The notes under the pieces are model-generated. The model made no database searches and was not told the origin of the DNA. It saw nothing but the letters and a program-made list of their open reading frames with translations. Source: a virus. From it: a DNA stretch of 64,000 nucleotides. The DNA is taken from positions 41,136 through 105,135 of IMG/VR virus record IMGVR_UViG_3300044970_000539. One strand, given 5' to 3'. The number at the start of each line of letters is the position of its first letter. The stretch's first letter is position 1. A program made the translations under genes and the position numbers. Shown here piece after piece: positions 15,033-21,672 of this stretch.

Positions 15033-15711
15033 AAATATATCCTCCTCTTTCAGGGCTACCCAAAATATCAATTCCAAACTGTTTTGAAAGTTTTTCAATC
15101 ATTTGGCCAAATCTTCCATCAAAAGATTTATCAAATTCAAGAACTAATCTGTTTATCTTTGCTAAAGTTTCTGCGGGGGTATTTATAATAAGATCAAACT
15201 CTGCACCCTCTATATCAATCTTCATGACATCAACCTCTTTGATATCATAAGTTGAAAATAAGGTTTCTAAAGTTATTGCTAAGACTTCTGAATTATCTTC
15301 TTCTATGTCTACAATACTACTGTTGCCACCACGATTACTGATTGAAACCATCTTTTCTTCATACCAGATAGCATTATTTACTATAGTAATGTTTTCAGTA
15401 GGGTTATTTTCTATATTTTGACTAAGTAGATATAGGTTATTTGGCTCTGGTTCTACAGCGTATACTTTGATTTTACTATCATCTGGTCTATCTTTATTAA
15501 AACTATCTACAAAAAGGCTAACTGCTCCAATATTTGCACCAACATCAACAAAAACACCACCACCAAAGAATTGGCCTTGATGTATTCTATATACATTTTC
15601 TATCCATGTTTCGTTAACTACTTTAAAGTCAAGGTTATGATCATAACTAGGATCTTCTGTATACTCTCTTATTTGAAAATTATAGTTTTCGTGGTTTAAG
15701 ATAGATGTCAT
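15016..15711 (-). CDS. FkbM-family SAM methyltransferase
   Basis: 231 residues. FVDVGANIGAVSLFV (motif I), VYAVEPEPNNLYLLSQNI (acidic ribose ligand) and VDVMKIDIEGAEFDLI (the FkbM hallmark) are all present. FkbM enzymes O-methylate sugars or polyketides; within this cassette, sugar methylation is the natural reading. ATG 15711 is chosen because it overlaps the upstream stop (ATGA); an ATG ten codons further up lacks a ribosome site. Confidence 0.88.
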   Translation of the reverse strand: MTSILNHENYNFQIREYTEDPSYDHNLDFKVVNETWIENVYRIHQGQFFGGGVFVDVGANIGAVSLFVDSFNKDRPDDSKIKVYAVEPEPNNLYLLSQNIENNPTENITIVNNAIWYEEKMVSISNRGGNSSIVDIEEDNSEVLAITLETLFSTYDIKEVDVMKIDIEGAEFDLIINTPAETLAKINRLVLEFDKSFDGRFGQMIEKLSKQFGIDILGSPERGGYIYANRY

Positions 15712-16649
15712 AGGTTTAATTCTTTCAATATGTTTTGCCATCTATTTTTATAAGTATAATTAGACTTAACTAATTCATGACCTGCTTTTCTAATTGCTTC
15801 ACGCTCTTCATCATGTTCTATATAGTAATCAATTAGTTCTTTTAGTTGATTGAAGTTGCCGTACTCATAAAATACCAAATGTTTTTTGTCTTCAAACTCT
15901 CTTTCCATACCTTGGACATATGGGTGAATCATAAAGCCACCACGACCCAAGGTTTCATAAACACGATCAGACCAGTAATCTGGGTAATCAAAGTTTATAC
16001 AAAGAGTATCACCAACAACAACTTTTGTAGACCAATAAAGTTTATTAAGTTTTAGTCCACGAATTGATGGCAATCCACCACTTCCATAATGCTTAAAGTT
16101 ATTTCTATATTTATCTTCAAGCCAATTAATAAGTTCAGTTCTGTAGTTCCACTCTGGATGATACTTCTTGCTACCGACAAATATAACTTGGTTGTTTAAT
16201 TCTGACTCTTTATATATACACTCTTGATCATAAACTCCAGCAGGTACATAATGACCAATTACATTTGTTTTTGCATTAAACCATTCAGACATTTTTTTGT
16301 CTACCGTAAAGAAGTGCCCAATGTGTTTATATACTGGGTGAGTATCTAGATCTTTTTGTCTTTGTAGTCCAAACCAAAGATCAAGGTGATATGTCATTGT
16401 TGGGATATTATAATCTCTAAGTGTTAGCAACACCTTGTCCATTTCAAACTTTCCAGGAGTCTTCCAACCGTGTGTGTGAATCCATATGAAAAGATCTGAG
16501 TCAACAGAAGACTTTAATATGTCTTCGCTCTTAGCCTCTGTTTCTTGTAATCTTATTACTTTGTGTCCCAAAGATTCCAGGGTATTGGCATGGTGACTTT
16601 CACTAGTATAATCAACACGAAAGTTACCAAGAAAAACTATTTTTGCCAC
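15708..16649 (-). CDS. GT-B glycosyltransferase (CgeB/GT1-like)
   Basis: 313 residues. The N-terminus KIVFLGNFRVDYTSESHHANTLESLGH is typical of the first GT-B domain. The C-terminal SDRVYETLGRGGFMIHPYVQGMEREFEDKKHLVFY, followed by a trailing helix (YIEHDEEREAIRKAGHELV), matches Glyco_trans_1_2. GTG start with AAAGGGG upstream; a -10 TATAAT on the - strand near 16673 would serve the cassette. First gene of the operon. Confidence 0.85.
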   Translation of the reverse strand: MAKIVFLGNFRVDYTSESHHANTLESLGHKVIRLQETEAKSEDILKSSVDSDLFIWIHTHGWKTPGKFEMDKVLLTLRDYNIPTMTYHLDLWFGLQRQKDLDTHPVYKHIGHFFTVDKKMSEWFNAKTNVIGHYVPAGVYDQECIYKESELNNQVIFVGSKKYHPEWNYRTELINWLEDKYRNNFKHYGSGGLPSIRGLKLNKLYWSTKVVVGDTLCINFDYPDYWSDRVYETLGRGGFMIHPYVQGMEREFEDKKHLVFYEYGNFNQLKELIDYYIEHDEEREAIRKAGHELVKSNYTYKNRWQNILKELNL

Positions 16650-16678
16650 AAATACCCCTTTGTTTTCATCTATTATAG

Positions 16679-16750
16679 CATCTCTGGTAGGATTTGAACC
16701 TACGACCTACACCTTAGAAGGGTGTCACTCTTCCGCTGAGTTACAGAGAT
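16679..16750 (-). tRNA. tRNA-Arg (TCT)
   Basis: Acceptor ATCTCTG/CAGAGAT, anticodon stem ACACC/GGTGT with anticodon TCT, T stem GTAGG/CCTAC with loop TTCAAAT. It reads AGA/AGG, favoured in AT-rich genes. Confidence 0.93.
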
Positions 16751-16754
16751 TTAG

Positions 16755-16825
16755 TAGACCTAGAAGGTAATGCTCCTTCTTCTCAGGATTAAAAGTCCTG
16801 AGCATCACTTTAATGCTTTAGGTCC
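16755..16825 (-). tRNA. tRNA-Lys (TTT), non-canonical loops
   Basis: Acceptor GGACCTA/TAGGTCT, D stem GCAT/ATGC, anticodon stem CAGGA/TCCTG with anticodon TTT, T stem GAAGG/CCTTC. The T loop reads AGCATTA instead of the usual TTCRANY, and the D loop lacks GG, so the elbow may be unusual. Identity is clear from the anticodon arm; functionality is less certain. Confidence 0.8.
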
Positions 16826-16829
16826 ATAG

Positions 16830-16903
16830 TACATCTGGAAGGACTTGAACCTTCGGCTCTCTGCATATAAGGCAGGTACTCTAACCAACTGAGTTACAGA
16901 TGC
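16830..16903 (-). tRNA. tRNA-Ile (TAT)
   Basis: Acceptor GCATCTG/CAGATGT, D stem ACTC/GAGT, anticodon loop CTTATAT giving TAT, T stem GAAGG/CCTTC. The outer anticodon-stem pair is a C-A mismatch. It would read AUA codons directly. Confidence 0.87.
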
Positions 16904-16907
16904 TTAG

Positions 16908-16982
16908 TACACCAGGTAGGACTTGAACCTACGAATAGCCGAATTATGAGTTCGGTGCCTTAACCAACTTGGCTACTGGTGC
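16908..16982 (-). tRNA. tRNA-Met (CAT)
   Basis: Acceptor GCACCAG/CTGGTGT, D stem GCC/GGC, anticodon stem CCGAA/TTCGG with loop CTCATAA, T stem GTAGG/CCTAC. A CAT anticodon could also be a lysidine-modified Ile tRNA, but a TAT-Ile tRNA sits next door. Confidence 0.9.
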
Positions 16983-16998
16983 TTGCTTTATAAGTATA

Positions 16999-17439
16999 TT
17001 AAAATTCTTTATCAAAGTCAAGCCAGTACTGTTTAAAGTTATCTCTTGGTTCAAGATATCTAACCTCATCAATAATTTTATGTTTTAATGCAGTCTTAAT
17101 CATGTTATCAGAATAACTTCCTGGTTCTGGTTTGGCAGAAAAATAAACAACATAGTATAAAACATTAGAAGTTTTTATTAATGCACCATTAGCAATTGCT
17201 TTTTTAACATTGTCAGTTCTTTGTGCTCCTGGTCTTTTACCCTCACCAGAAAGGCCACCCTTTGCTTCAATATACTCAAAGGTTGTTTTAGAGTGTGCAC
17301 GAAAGTCTACTTCACAACCAACATTCTCAAAGCAATAATTTCTATCAATAGGACCAAAACCCCTACTAACCAAATCTGCGTATACAAGTTCTTCAAAAGC
17401 GTCTCCTGACTTTTTAGATTGTGATTGAAAGTTTTCCAT
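16999..17439 (-). CDS. PD-(D/E)XK-type nuclease
   Basis: 146 residues. GDAFEELVYADLVSRGF gives the leading helix with Glu, then VGCEVDFRAHSKTTFEYIEAKGG supplies the E-x-D and E-A-K catalytic pattern of restriction-endonuclease-fold nucleases. Probably a DNA nuclease for recombination, repair or host-DNA attack. TACAAT on the - strand (17446-17451) lies exactly 6 nt from the ATG, so the message may be leaderless. Confidence 0.75.
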   Translation of the reverse strand: MENFQSQSKKSGDAFEELVYADLVSRGFGPIDRNYCFENVGCEVDFRAHSKTTFEYIEAKGGLSGEGKRPGAQRTDNVKKAIANGALIKTSNVLYYVVYFSAKPEPGSYSDNMIKTALKHKIIDEVRYLEPRDNFKQYWLDFDKEF

Positions 17440-17451
17440 ATGTTTATTGTA

Positions 17452-17673
17452 TCAGTTTACTGTTTCTTTAGACCAACGTAAAAATGACTTAATGTAAACG
17501 GCAGTGTATGCAAGAGCAGCAAATATAAATCCGTACTGCTCAGTGGCAAGTGCAAAAATGATCCATAGACACTCATTAAATATAAGCCATAGCCAGGCCC
17601 ATTTCTTTTTACGACCAACAAAGTAAATTCCAGACACACCTATCACTGCAAGAACCCATGAGTACCACTCCAT
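17452..17673 (-). CDS. three-helix membrane protein
   Basis: 73 residues with three hydrophobic segments: WYSWVLAVIGVSGIYFVG, WAWLWLIFNECLWIIFALA, and FIFAALAYTAVYI. The layout recalls a fragment of PnuC-like vitamin transporters, but that is weak. AGGAC lies 6 nt before the ATG. Confidence 0.7.
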   Translation of the reverse strand: MEWYSWVLAVIGVSGIYFVGRKKKWAWLWLIFNECLWIIFALATEQYGFIFAALAYTAVYIKSFLRWSKETVN

Positions 17674-17674
17674 A

Positions 17675-17764
17675 TTAGTCCTGCTTAACTTTATATGTCA
17701 TAACAAGATAGCAAATTGAATACCCAGCAACAAATGTAGGGATCAAAAATAAAATATTAATCAT
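17675..17764 (-). CDS. 29-residue single-helix membrane peptide
   Basis: MINILFLIPTFVAGYSICYL then a short basic tail. GAGGAAG is positioned upstream within the zinc-ribbon gene, and the two overlap by 8 bp. Tiny but well placed. Function unknown. Confidence 0.5.
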   Translation of the reverse strand: MINILFLIPTFVAGYSICYLVMTYKVKQD

Positions 17765-17858
17765 CTTCTTCCTCAAATTCTCTAAGGGCGTTGCTATTAT
17801 CATTACAATAATTACAATCGCCATATTCTACTCTATTACCACAGTAGTTACAAAACAT
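17757..17858 (-). CDS. 33-residue zinc-ribbon micro-protein
   Basis: MFCNYCGNRV and DCNYC give two CxxC knuckles, followed by an acidic tail (REFEEEDD). A TAGAAT hexamer lies 5 nt upstream of the ATG. One of many zinc micro-proteins in this region. Confidence 0.6.
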   Translation of the reverse strand: MFCNYCGNRVEYGDCNYCNDNSNALREFEEEDD

Positions 17859-17861
17859 TTA

Positions 17862-18014
17862 TTATTCTACCAAATTTTCTTTTATTTCTTTTAAAACATT
17901 ATTTTTAATTTTAAACATGTTGTAATACTCATCAAGACTTCTTATTTTAACCCTTCTATTAGATTTTGAATTAATAACTAAGTCTTTATAATAATATAAT
18001 TTATCATTATTCAT
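17862..18014 (-). CDS. 50-residue protein matching the C-terminal tail of the 35225/37463 family
   Basis: Starts at ATG 18014 inside the 3' end of the neighbour and ends at 17862. Its last 25 residues (RSLDEYYNMFKIKNN, VLKEIKENLVE) match the C-terminal ends of the 246- and 257-residue proteins at 35225-35965 and 37463-38236 (VLKEIKKNVISD, VLFEIKNNLLD). It could be a stand-alone module or the remnant of a larger gene. A longer frame up to 18062 exists but only overlaps the neighbour. Confidence 0.65.
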   Translation of the reverse strand: MNNDKLYYYKDLVINSKSNRRVKIRSLDEYYNMFKIKNNVLKEIKENLVE

Positions 18015-18699
18015 ATGTTTTTTTAAACCACTTATTATTCTTATAGTTTCCATAAAAAACATTCATAGATCTTGCTCTTTCATCATTATCCTCTTGTTGC
18101 ATACTTAAATCTTTTTCTGCTTTCCAGTTTTCTCTTTTAAATGGAAGAATTTGTAAAATTGGAGTTCCCTTTTCTATTAAACCAGAAAACCCAGTTTTTA
18201 AGAAAAATGGAACTTGACCACCAAACATAATTTTTTCTGCATCAACAATTCCAGTGGAACTTAAAAATGGAAGTTCATATCTATTAAATGGATGAGAAAT
18301 AAGCAAGGAGTATCCTGGAGGAGTTTTCATTGCATATGGCAATCTCCACATATAATGCATTGTTTCATCATATCCAGCAGGTGTTGGAACGTTTGTTGTT
18401 TCAGATTTTCTTTGTTGAAATGGTGGAACATTTCCAGCCCACTTAATTGACTTATCTTTTTCATCAAAAAATATATCACACCAAAGTTCAATTGTGTATC
18501 CAGATAGAAGAGTATCAAAAAATGGAATACAAGATTTTAGATTTTTTGCTGCATTATTATTTTTATCAAAAACCATGTTTGATTTATTATATGCTTTTAT
18601 GGATTTAAACCAGTCTGGAATATAATTTTTTGATGGACCTATATCATCAATTCCAGTATCTAATGGTGTATATTTAAAAATATTTTTGTTTTTCCACAT
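18007..18699 (-). CDS. unknown phage protein family A, copy 1
   Basis: 230 residues from ATG 18699 (GAAGGG upstream; this start aligns with the paralogue). Shared blocks with 34248-35000: NYIPDWFKSI, CIPFFDTLLSGYTIELW, PPGYSLLISHPFNRYELPFLSSTGIVDAE, and KGTPILQILPFKREN. No catalytic residues are recognised; the conserved Pro/Gly/Trp pattern suggests a beta-rich fold of unknown role. A - strand promoter TTGCAA (18770-18775), 17 bp, TACAAT (18747-18752) is plausible. Confidence 0.75.
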   Translation of the reverse strand: MWKNKNIFKYTPLDTGIDDIGPSKNYIPDWFKSIKAYNKSNMVFDKNNNAAKNLKSCIPFFDTLLSGYTIELWCDIFFDEKDKSIKWAGNVPPFQQRKSETTNVPTPAGYDETMHYMWRLPYAMKTPPGYSLLISHPFNRYELPFLSSTGIVDAEKIMFGGQVPFFLKTGFSGLIEKGTPILQILPFKRENWKAEKDLSMQQEDNDERARSMNVFYGNYKNNKWFKKTYE

Positions 18700-18793
18700 A
18701 GTTAAACCCTTCTTTATTGTTGACATTTTGTTTAGAATACCTTTTAATTGTATCATATTGAAAAAATTTTTGCAAGTATGGTAGAATTATAAT

Positions 18794-19000
18794 ATGTGCA
18801 CATTTTGCAAGGGTATATTAACCCCAATTGTATATTCACGGGTAGTTGACGATGTGCTTCTTGGTATGCATAAAACGGGACAAATAATCTTATCAGGTCC
18901 ATCAGAAAGATATTCAGACCACCCTAGATCATATTGTAGAGCCTGTCAAGAGCCAAGCACTATAGAAGTTTCCATTGATAACGCATTAGTTCTAGACTAA
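18794..19000 (+). CDS. 68-residue zinc protein, leaderless
   Basis: MCTFCKG at the start and YCRACQEPS near residue 50 give two CxxC pairs. It is the only + strand gene among - strand neighbours and has its own promoter: TTGAAA 18758-18763, 18 bp, TAGAAT 18782-18787, then 6 nt to the ATG. There is no Shine-Dalgarno. Its stop overlaps the convergent gene end at 18997. Confidence 0.75.
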   Translation: MCTFCKGILTPIVYSRVVDDVLLGMHKTGQIILSGPSERYSDHPRSYCRACQEPSTIEVSIDNALVLD

Positions 19001-19116
19001 TCTTTATCTGGTATCTCATCAAACCTACGATAGCCTTTTCTAACCAGAACCTTTGCTATTTGAAATGTAGCAAGTAGATATCCAAATAGCATTCCGTATA
19101 ATATATGTAAAAGCAT
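18997..19116 (-). CDS. 39-residue membrane peptide
   Basis: MLLHILYGMLFGYLLATFQIAKVLV forms one transmembrane helix with a basic tail (RKGYRR). ATAGGAT lies 8 nt upstream. The start overlaps the previous stop (TGATG). Function unknown. Confidence 0.6.
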   Translation of the reverse strand: MLLHILYGMLFGYLLATFQIAKVLVRKGYRRFDEIPDKD

Positions 19117-19226
19117 CAATCAATCCTATCTAAATCTTCAAGACTATATACTCCATATAGATTTATCATTTCTTCAACACTAAACTCTAAATCAAACTCT
19201 TCTTCAGTATCCACCTGTGCACTCAT
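19116..19226 (-). CDS. 36-residue acidic peptide
   Basis: MSAQVDTEEEFDLEFSVEEM then YSLEDLDRID. Highly acidic, probably helical. Coupled to the membrane peptide downstream by TGATG. The ribosome site is weak (AAGAA). Confidence 0.5.
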   Translation of the reverse strand: MSAQVDTEEEFDLEFSVEEMINLYGVYSLEDLDRID

Positions 19227-19443
19227 TTCTTGTATGATATAGTCTAATCTTTGTCATAATTTTGCGGGATGGAGCATAAAGATCTTCCTTACAAGTTAAA
19301 CACTTATAAGACCATTCCCCAGTAAAGAAGTCATGAACATAACCTTTGGCATTAGCATACTTCTTGGCTACAAAGGTTTGAAAGGGATCAGGAATCTCTA
19401 GTGACTGGATCAAGTCTATCCCAAAACCCCATAGAATTCCCAA
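19204..19443 (-). CDS. 79-residue zinc-binding-like protein
   Basis: Not recognised. YKCLTCKEDLYAPSRKIMTKIRLYHTRNEC carries a CxxC followed by His and Cys, a likely zinc site. The N-terminus overlaps the upstream gene by 56 bp; ATG 19443 with GGGA upstream is the only good start. Confidence 0.6.
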   Translation of the reverse strand: MGILWGFGIDLIQSLEIPDPFQTFVAKKYANAKGYVHDFFTGEWSYKCLTCKEDLYAPSRKIMTKIRLYHTRNECTGGY

Positions 19444-19555
19444 CGAATACCTGACCAGTTTCTCTATCTACAAGAAGATATTTTTCTGGACATCTAGTTT
19501 TAACTGTAAGACCAATTGGTTGTTCTAATTTTTCAAACTTTTTTGACTGTATCAT
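19388..19555 (-). CDS. 55-residue unknown protein
   Basis: From ATG 19555 with AAGGAAG just upstream. TRCPEKYLLVDRETGQVFVGN resembles a small beta-rich protein with a single CP. The open frame extends further upstream but without a ribosome site. Confidence 0.6.
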   Translation of the reverse strand: MIQSKKFEKLEQPIGLTVKTRCPEKYLLVDRETGQVFVGNSMGFWDRLDPVTRDS

Positions 19556-19652
19556 TTTCTTCCTTTTCCCATATTTTTTTACCATCTTTGTAGACTGGCC
19601 AATAGCCCAAGGCTCTCCAGTCCATCTTCGTAATCTTAGGTTCTTTTGGCAT
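19533..19652 (-). CDS. 39-residue unknown protein
   Basis: MPKEPKITKMDWRALGYWPVY and a basic/acidic tail. It overlaps both neighbours by 16-23 bp. The ribosome site is weak, so it is supported mainly by the tight gene packing. Confidence 0.45.
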   Translation of the reverse strand: MPKEPKITKMDWRALGYWPVYKDGKKIWEKEENDTVKKV

Positions 19653-19752
19653 ACGCACACCAAATTCTACCATCTGTCATTGTTTGATGTGTTTCCCAAA
19701 ACAATGGATCTTTGTGTGACATCTTACACTTTACGCATTCATTCTTATTCAA
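19636..19752 (-). CDS. 38-residue zinc micro-protein, TTG start
   Basis: CVKCKMSHKDPLFWETH, then IWCAYAKRT: one CxxC plus His/Cys candidates. TTG 19752 lies inside the end of the upstream gene with AGGTAG before it. Confidence 0.45.
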   Translation of the reverse strand: MNKNECVKCKMSHKDPLFWETHQTMTDGRIWCAYAKRT

Positions 19753-19906
19753 AGTCTACCTGGCTTTCAAAGATGCTGTTCTCTCCTCTTGCTATTTTTG
19801 CAGCAGCAATACGCATACCAAGTGCATTTGTTACTCCTGTTTCAATTGGAATCAACTCAATAGCCTTGGCAATTTCTTCTCGCAAAATCATATCATCTAT
19901 GCTCAT
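19745..19906 (-). CDS. 53-residue helical protein
   Basis: ATG 19906 overlaps the HAD-gene stop (ATGA), indicating coupling. EEIAKAIELIPIETGVTNALGMRIAAAKIARGE suggests a compact helical protein. Function unknown. Confidence 0.65.
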   Translation of the reverse strand: MSIDDMILREEIAKAIELIPIETGVTNALGMRIAAAKIARGENSIFESQVDFE

Positions 19907-20349
19907 TTAACACCGTCCCAAGTTCCTATCTTTGTTGTAGGAATCTTATTGTCTTCCCACAATCTTATCACATTTGGGTTATCATCTACTGCATGTGTTA
20001 CATCCCAGAGTTTAGTAATCTTATCAAGCATATCTTTCTTTGCTTCATAGTCTGGTCGGTTATCATCGTCTGCTCTCATAAACAAGCCATGCGATCTAAT
20101 ATTGTTCTTTGCAAGCCACATGGATGTAAGACCACGGTATTTTTCTTTGCGTGATGTAACAACTAAAATAGAGTGTCCATCGCTAACAGAATTATTAAGC
20201 ATTTCTAATACCTCAATATTTGGCAGGGCATCAATAGAGGCAGAATGAAAGGCATCGTAATCCCTATCAGAGCCACGGACAAAATGTAAGTATGGGTCAA
20301 CATTGGCAAGAGTGCCGTCTACGTCATATATATGTGCTGTTGGTTTCAT
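19903..20349 (-). CDS. HAD-family phosphatase, polynucleotide kinase 3'-phosphatase-like
   Basis: 148 residues. HIYDVDGTLANVD (HAD motif I, nucleophilic Asp), ILVVTSRKEKYR (motif II Thr/Ser), a Lys in the EAKKDML segment (motif III) and HAVDDNPNVI (motif IV). The arrangement matches the phosphatase half of T4-type Pnk, which removes 3'-phosphates during RNA or DNA repair; no kinase domain is present. The promoter is a perfect leaderless unit (TTGACA, 17 bp, TATACT, 6 nt, ATG). Confidence 0.85.
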   Translation of the reverse strand: MKPTAHIYDVDGTLANVDPYLHFVRGSDRDYDAFHSASIDALPNIEVLEMLNNSVSDGHSILVVTSRKEKYRGLTSMWLAKNNIRSHGLFMRADDDNRPDYEAKKDMLDKITKLWDVTHAVDDNPNVIRLWEDNKIPTTKIGTWDGVK

Positions 20350-20355
20350 ATATCA

Positions 20356-20384
20356 AGTATACAGTTCGGCGAAAAGTATGTCAA
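20356..20384 (-). promoter_or_regulatory. consensus leaderless promoter for the HAD gene
   Basis: On the - strand TTGACA (20384-20379), 17-bp spacer, TATACT (20361-20356), then 6 nt to the ATG at 20349. A direct GTTCGGCG repeat lies on either side of the -35, a possible operator. Confidence 0.8.
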
Positions 20385-20433
20385 GTTCGGCGCAAAAATA
20401 GGAGTTAACAAACCTTCCCTTGAGTCTAACGAC

Positions 20434-21006
20434 TCACCCTTGGTTAGCAGGCTTCAACTTGCTCAAATAGTATTTATACTCTGAGACTAATCTAGATTTC
20501 TTACTGGAGTTACATTTCCTACAAAGAGGCTGAAGGTTTCCAATTGAATGGTTTCCCGACCTAGATATGGGAATAATATGATCCATCGTAATCTTTTCTG
20601 TTGCCCCGCAGAAGGCACAGGGAGAGTTATAGAGACGTTTATACTCTTTATCTAATATCTTATAACTCTTGGCATCTTTGGCTATCTTACGCTTGATATG
20701 GGAGTTGGCTACATGAAGGGTAAATCTTTCACGGTTTGCTTGATTCCAAGCCTTAGCAGTTGCTACACGCCTTGCACTATTTTCTTGACGATAGATAGCC
20801 TTCTTAGTCATATAAACTTGATCTTGCTTTTGTTTTACCCAACGCTCTTTATTTTTCTTTTGCCATTGCTTTTTATATTTCTCTGGATTAGCCTTTTGCC
20901 AAGCCTTAGAATACTCTTTGGCACATGGCTTACATTGTGACTGACCTTTATAAAAGTCTGTGACAAGGCAGGTCTTTTGACATTTTCTGCAAACCTTTGT
21001 ATCCAT
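20434..21006 (-). CDS. HNH endonuclease with N-terminal zinc ribbon
   Basis: 190 residues. The N-terminus has CRKCQK and QCKPC (zinc ribbon), then a long basic, Trp-rich helical region (SKAWQKANPEKYKKQWQKK). The C-terminal HNH module reads CAFCGATEKITMDHIIPIS, then NLQPLCRKCNSSK, with DH as the metal-binding pair. Possibly a homing-type or packaging-associated endonuclease. Leaderless promoter: TTGACA (21041-21036), 17 bp, TAGAAT (21018-21013), 6 nt to the ATG. Confidence 0.9.
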   Translation of the reverse strand: MDTKVCRKCQKTCLVTDFYKGQSQCKPCAKEYSKAWQKANPEKYKKQWQKKNKERWVKQKQDQVYMTKKAIYRQENSARRVATAKAWNQANRERFTLHVANSHIKRKIAKDAKSYKILDKEYKRLYNSPCAFCGATEKITMDHIIPISRSGNHSIGNLQPLCRKCNSSKKSRLVSEYKYYLSKLKPANQG

Positions 21007-21037
21007 ATACCTATTCTACCAATTTTGCCAGGGTATG

Positions 21038-21205
21038 TCAAGAATGCTCTTTACACACAGGCATAGGAATATCTTCTACTGGTATAAACATATGTCTAGG
21101 TTTGCGACATATATAGCATAGGCTCCAGGGGACTATGTTCTTGAATTTAATGTCATTAAAGTACTTTTGCTGTAGAGACTTTCGTTCATCATTAGATAGT
21201 CCCAT
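21038..21205 (-). CDS. 55-residue zinc protein, leaderless
   Basis: From ATG 21205, which lies 6 nt after a - strand TATAAT (21217-21212). LCYICRKPRHMF and MPVCKEH provide a C-x2-C...C-x2-H zinc site. A longer frame starting at 21241 would begin upstream of the predicted transcript start. Function unknown. Confidence 0.75.
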   Translation of the reverse strand: MGLSNDERKSLQQKYFNDIKFKNIVPWSLCYICRKPRHMFIPVEDIPMPVCKEHS

Positions 21206-21211
21206 ATGCTG

Positions 21212-21226
21212 ATTATAGCCTATAAT
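21212..21226. promoter_or_regulatory. palindromic divergent leaderless promoter pair
   Basis: A 15-bp perfect inverted repeat (ATTATAG-C-CTATAAT) contains a -10 hexamer on each strand: 21212-21217 for the - strand gene and 21221-21226 for the + strand gene. Each is exactly 6 nt from its ATG (21205 and 21233). Confidence 0.75.
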
Positions 21227-21232
21227 GTATGC

Positions 21233-21550
21233 ATGGAGCAAGCCATACTATACCTACTATACAGTCCAGAGCATAAGGCTATTAAGATAGGCATATCAGA
21301 TATCTCAGGTAAAAGGTTTGCAAGCCACAGGACCAAAGGTTGGATCTTGATTAAGTATTGGCATTTTTTTGAACGGTATAGGGCAAAAGAAGTAGAAACT
21401 ACAGTACTAAGAACACTAAGGGATAGATACGGACACTATCTAACTAAAGAACAAATGCCTCATGGGGGATATACGGAGACATTTGATGCAAATAAAGTAA
21501 CCAGGAGGATGTTGATCCGTATGGTTAATAAGGCGATTAAAGAGGTTTGA
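21233..21550 (+). CDS. GIY-YIG / T5orf172-like protein
   Basis: 105 residues from ATG 21233, 6 nt after TATAAT. AILYLLYSPEHKAIKIGISD has the Y-L...K-I-G-I-S core of GIY-YIG/T5orf172 domains, followed by RFASHRTKGWILIKYWHF (with the expected Arg) and EVETTVLRTLRDRYG (catalytic-type Glu). Possibly a nuclease. The frame extends upstream to 21206 but that ATG precedes the transcript start. Confidence 0.7.
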   Translation: MEQAILYLLYSPEHKAIKIGISDISGKRFASHRTKGWILIKYWHFFERYRAKEVETTVLRTLRDRYGHYLTKEQMPHGGYTETFDANKVTRRMLIRMVNKAIKEV

Positions 21551-21552
21551 GA

Positions 21553-21672
21553 CTATTGCTTTAATGGCATAACAGCATCACATATACAGATGATTGACTC
21601 TGGCAATGTATGGACTTTAGTATTGATTGCAATAGTTGTTGCACACTCTGGACACTTGTATGTATTCTTCAT
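21553..21672 (-). CDS. 39-residue zinc-ribbon micro-protein
   Basis: MKNTYKCPECATTIAINTK then IICICDA: two CxxC knuckles. TATGAT on the - strand (21684-21679) is 6 nt from the ATG, in the leaderless register. Convergent with the GIY-YIG-like gene. Confidence 0.6.
   Translation of the reverse strand: MKNTYKCPECATTIAINTKVHTLPESIICICDAVMPLKQ

Noticed and set aside
18007-18062. Frameshift joining 18007-18699 and the 17862-18014 tail gene
   Set aside because: The upstream protein already matches the length and ending of its full-size paralogue, and the tail gene has its own ATG.
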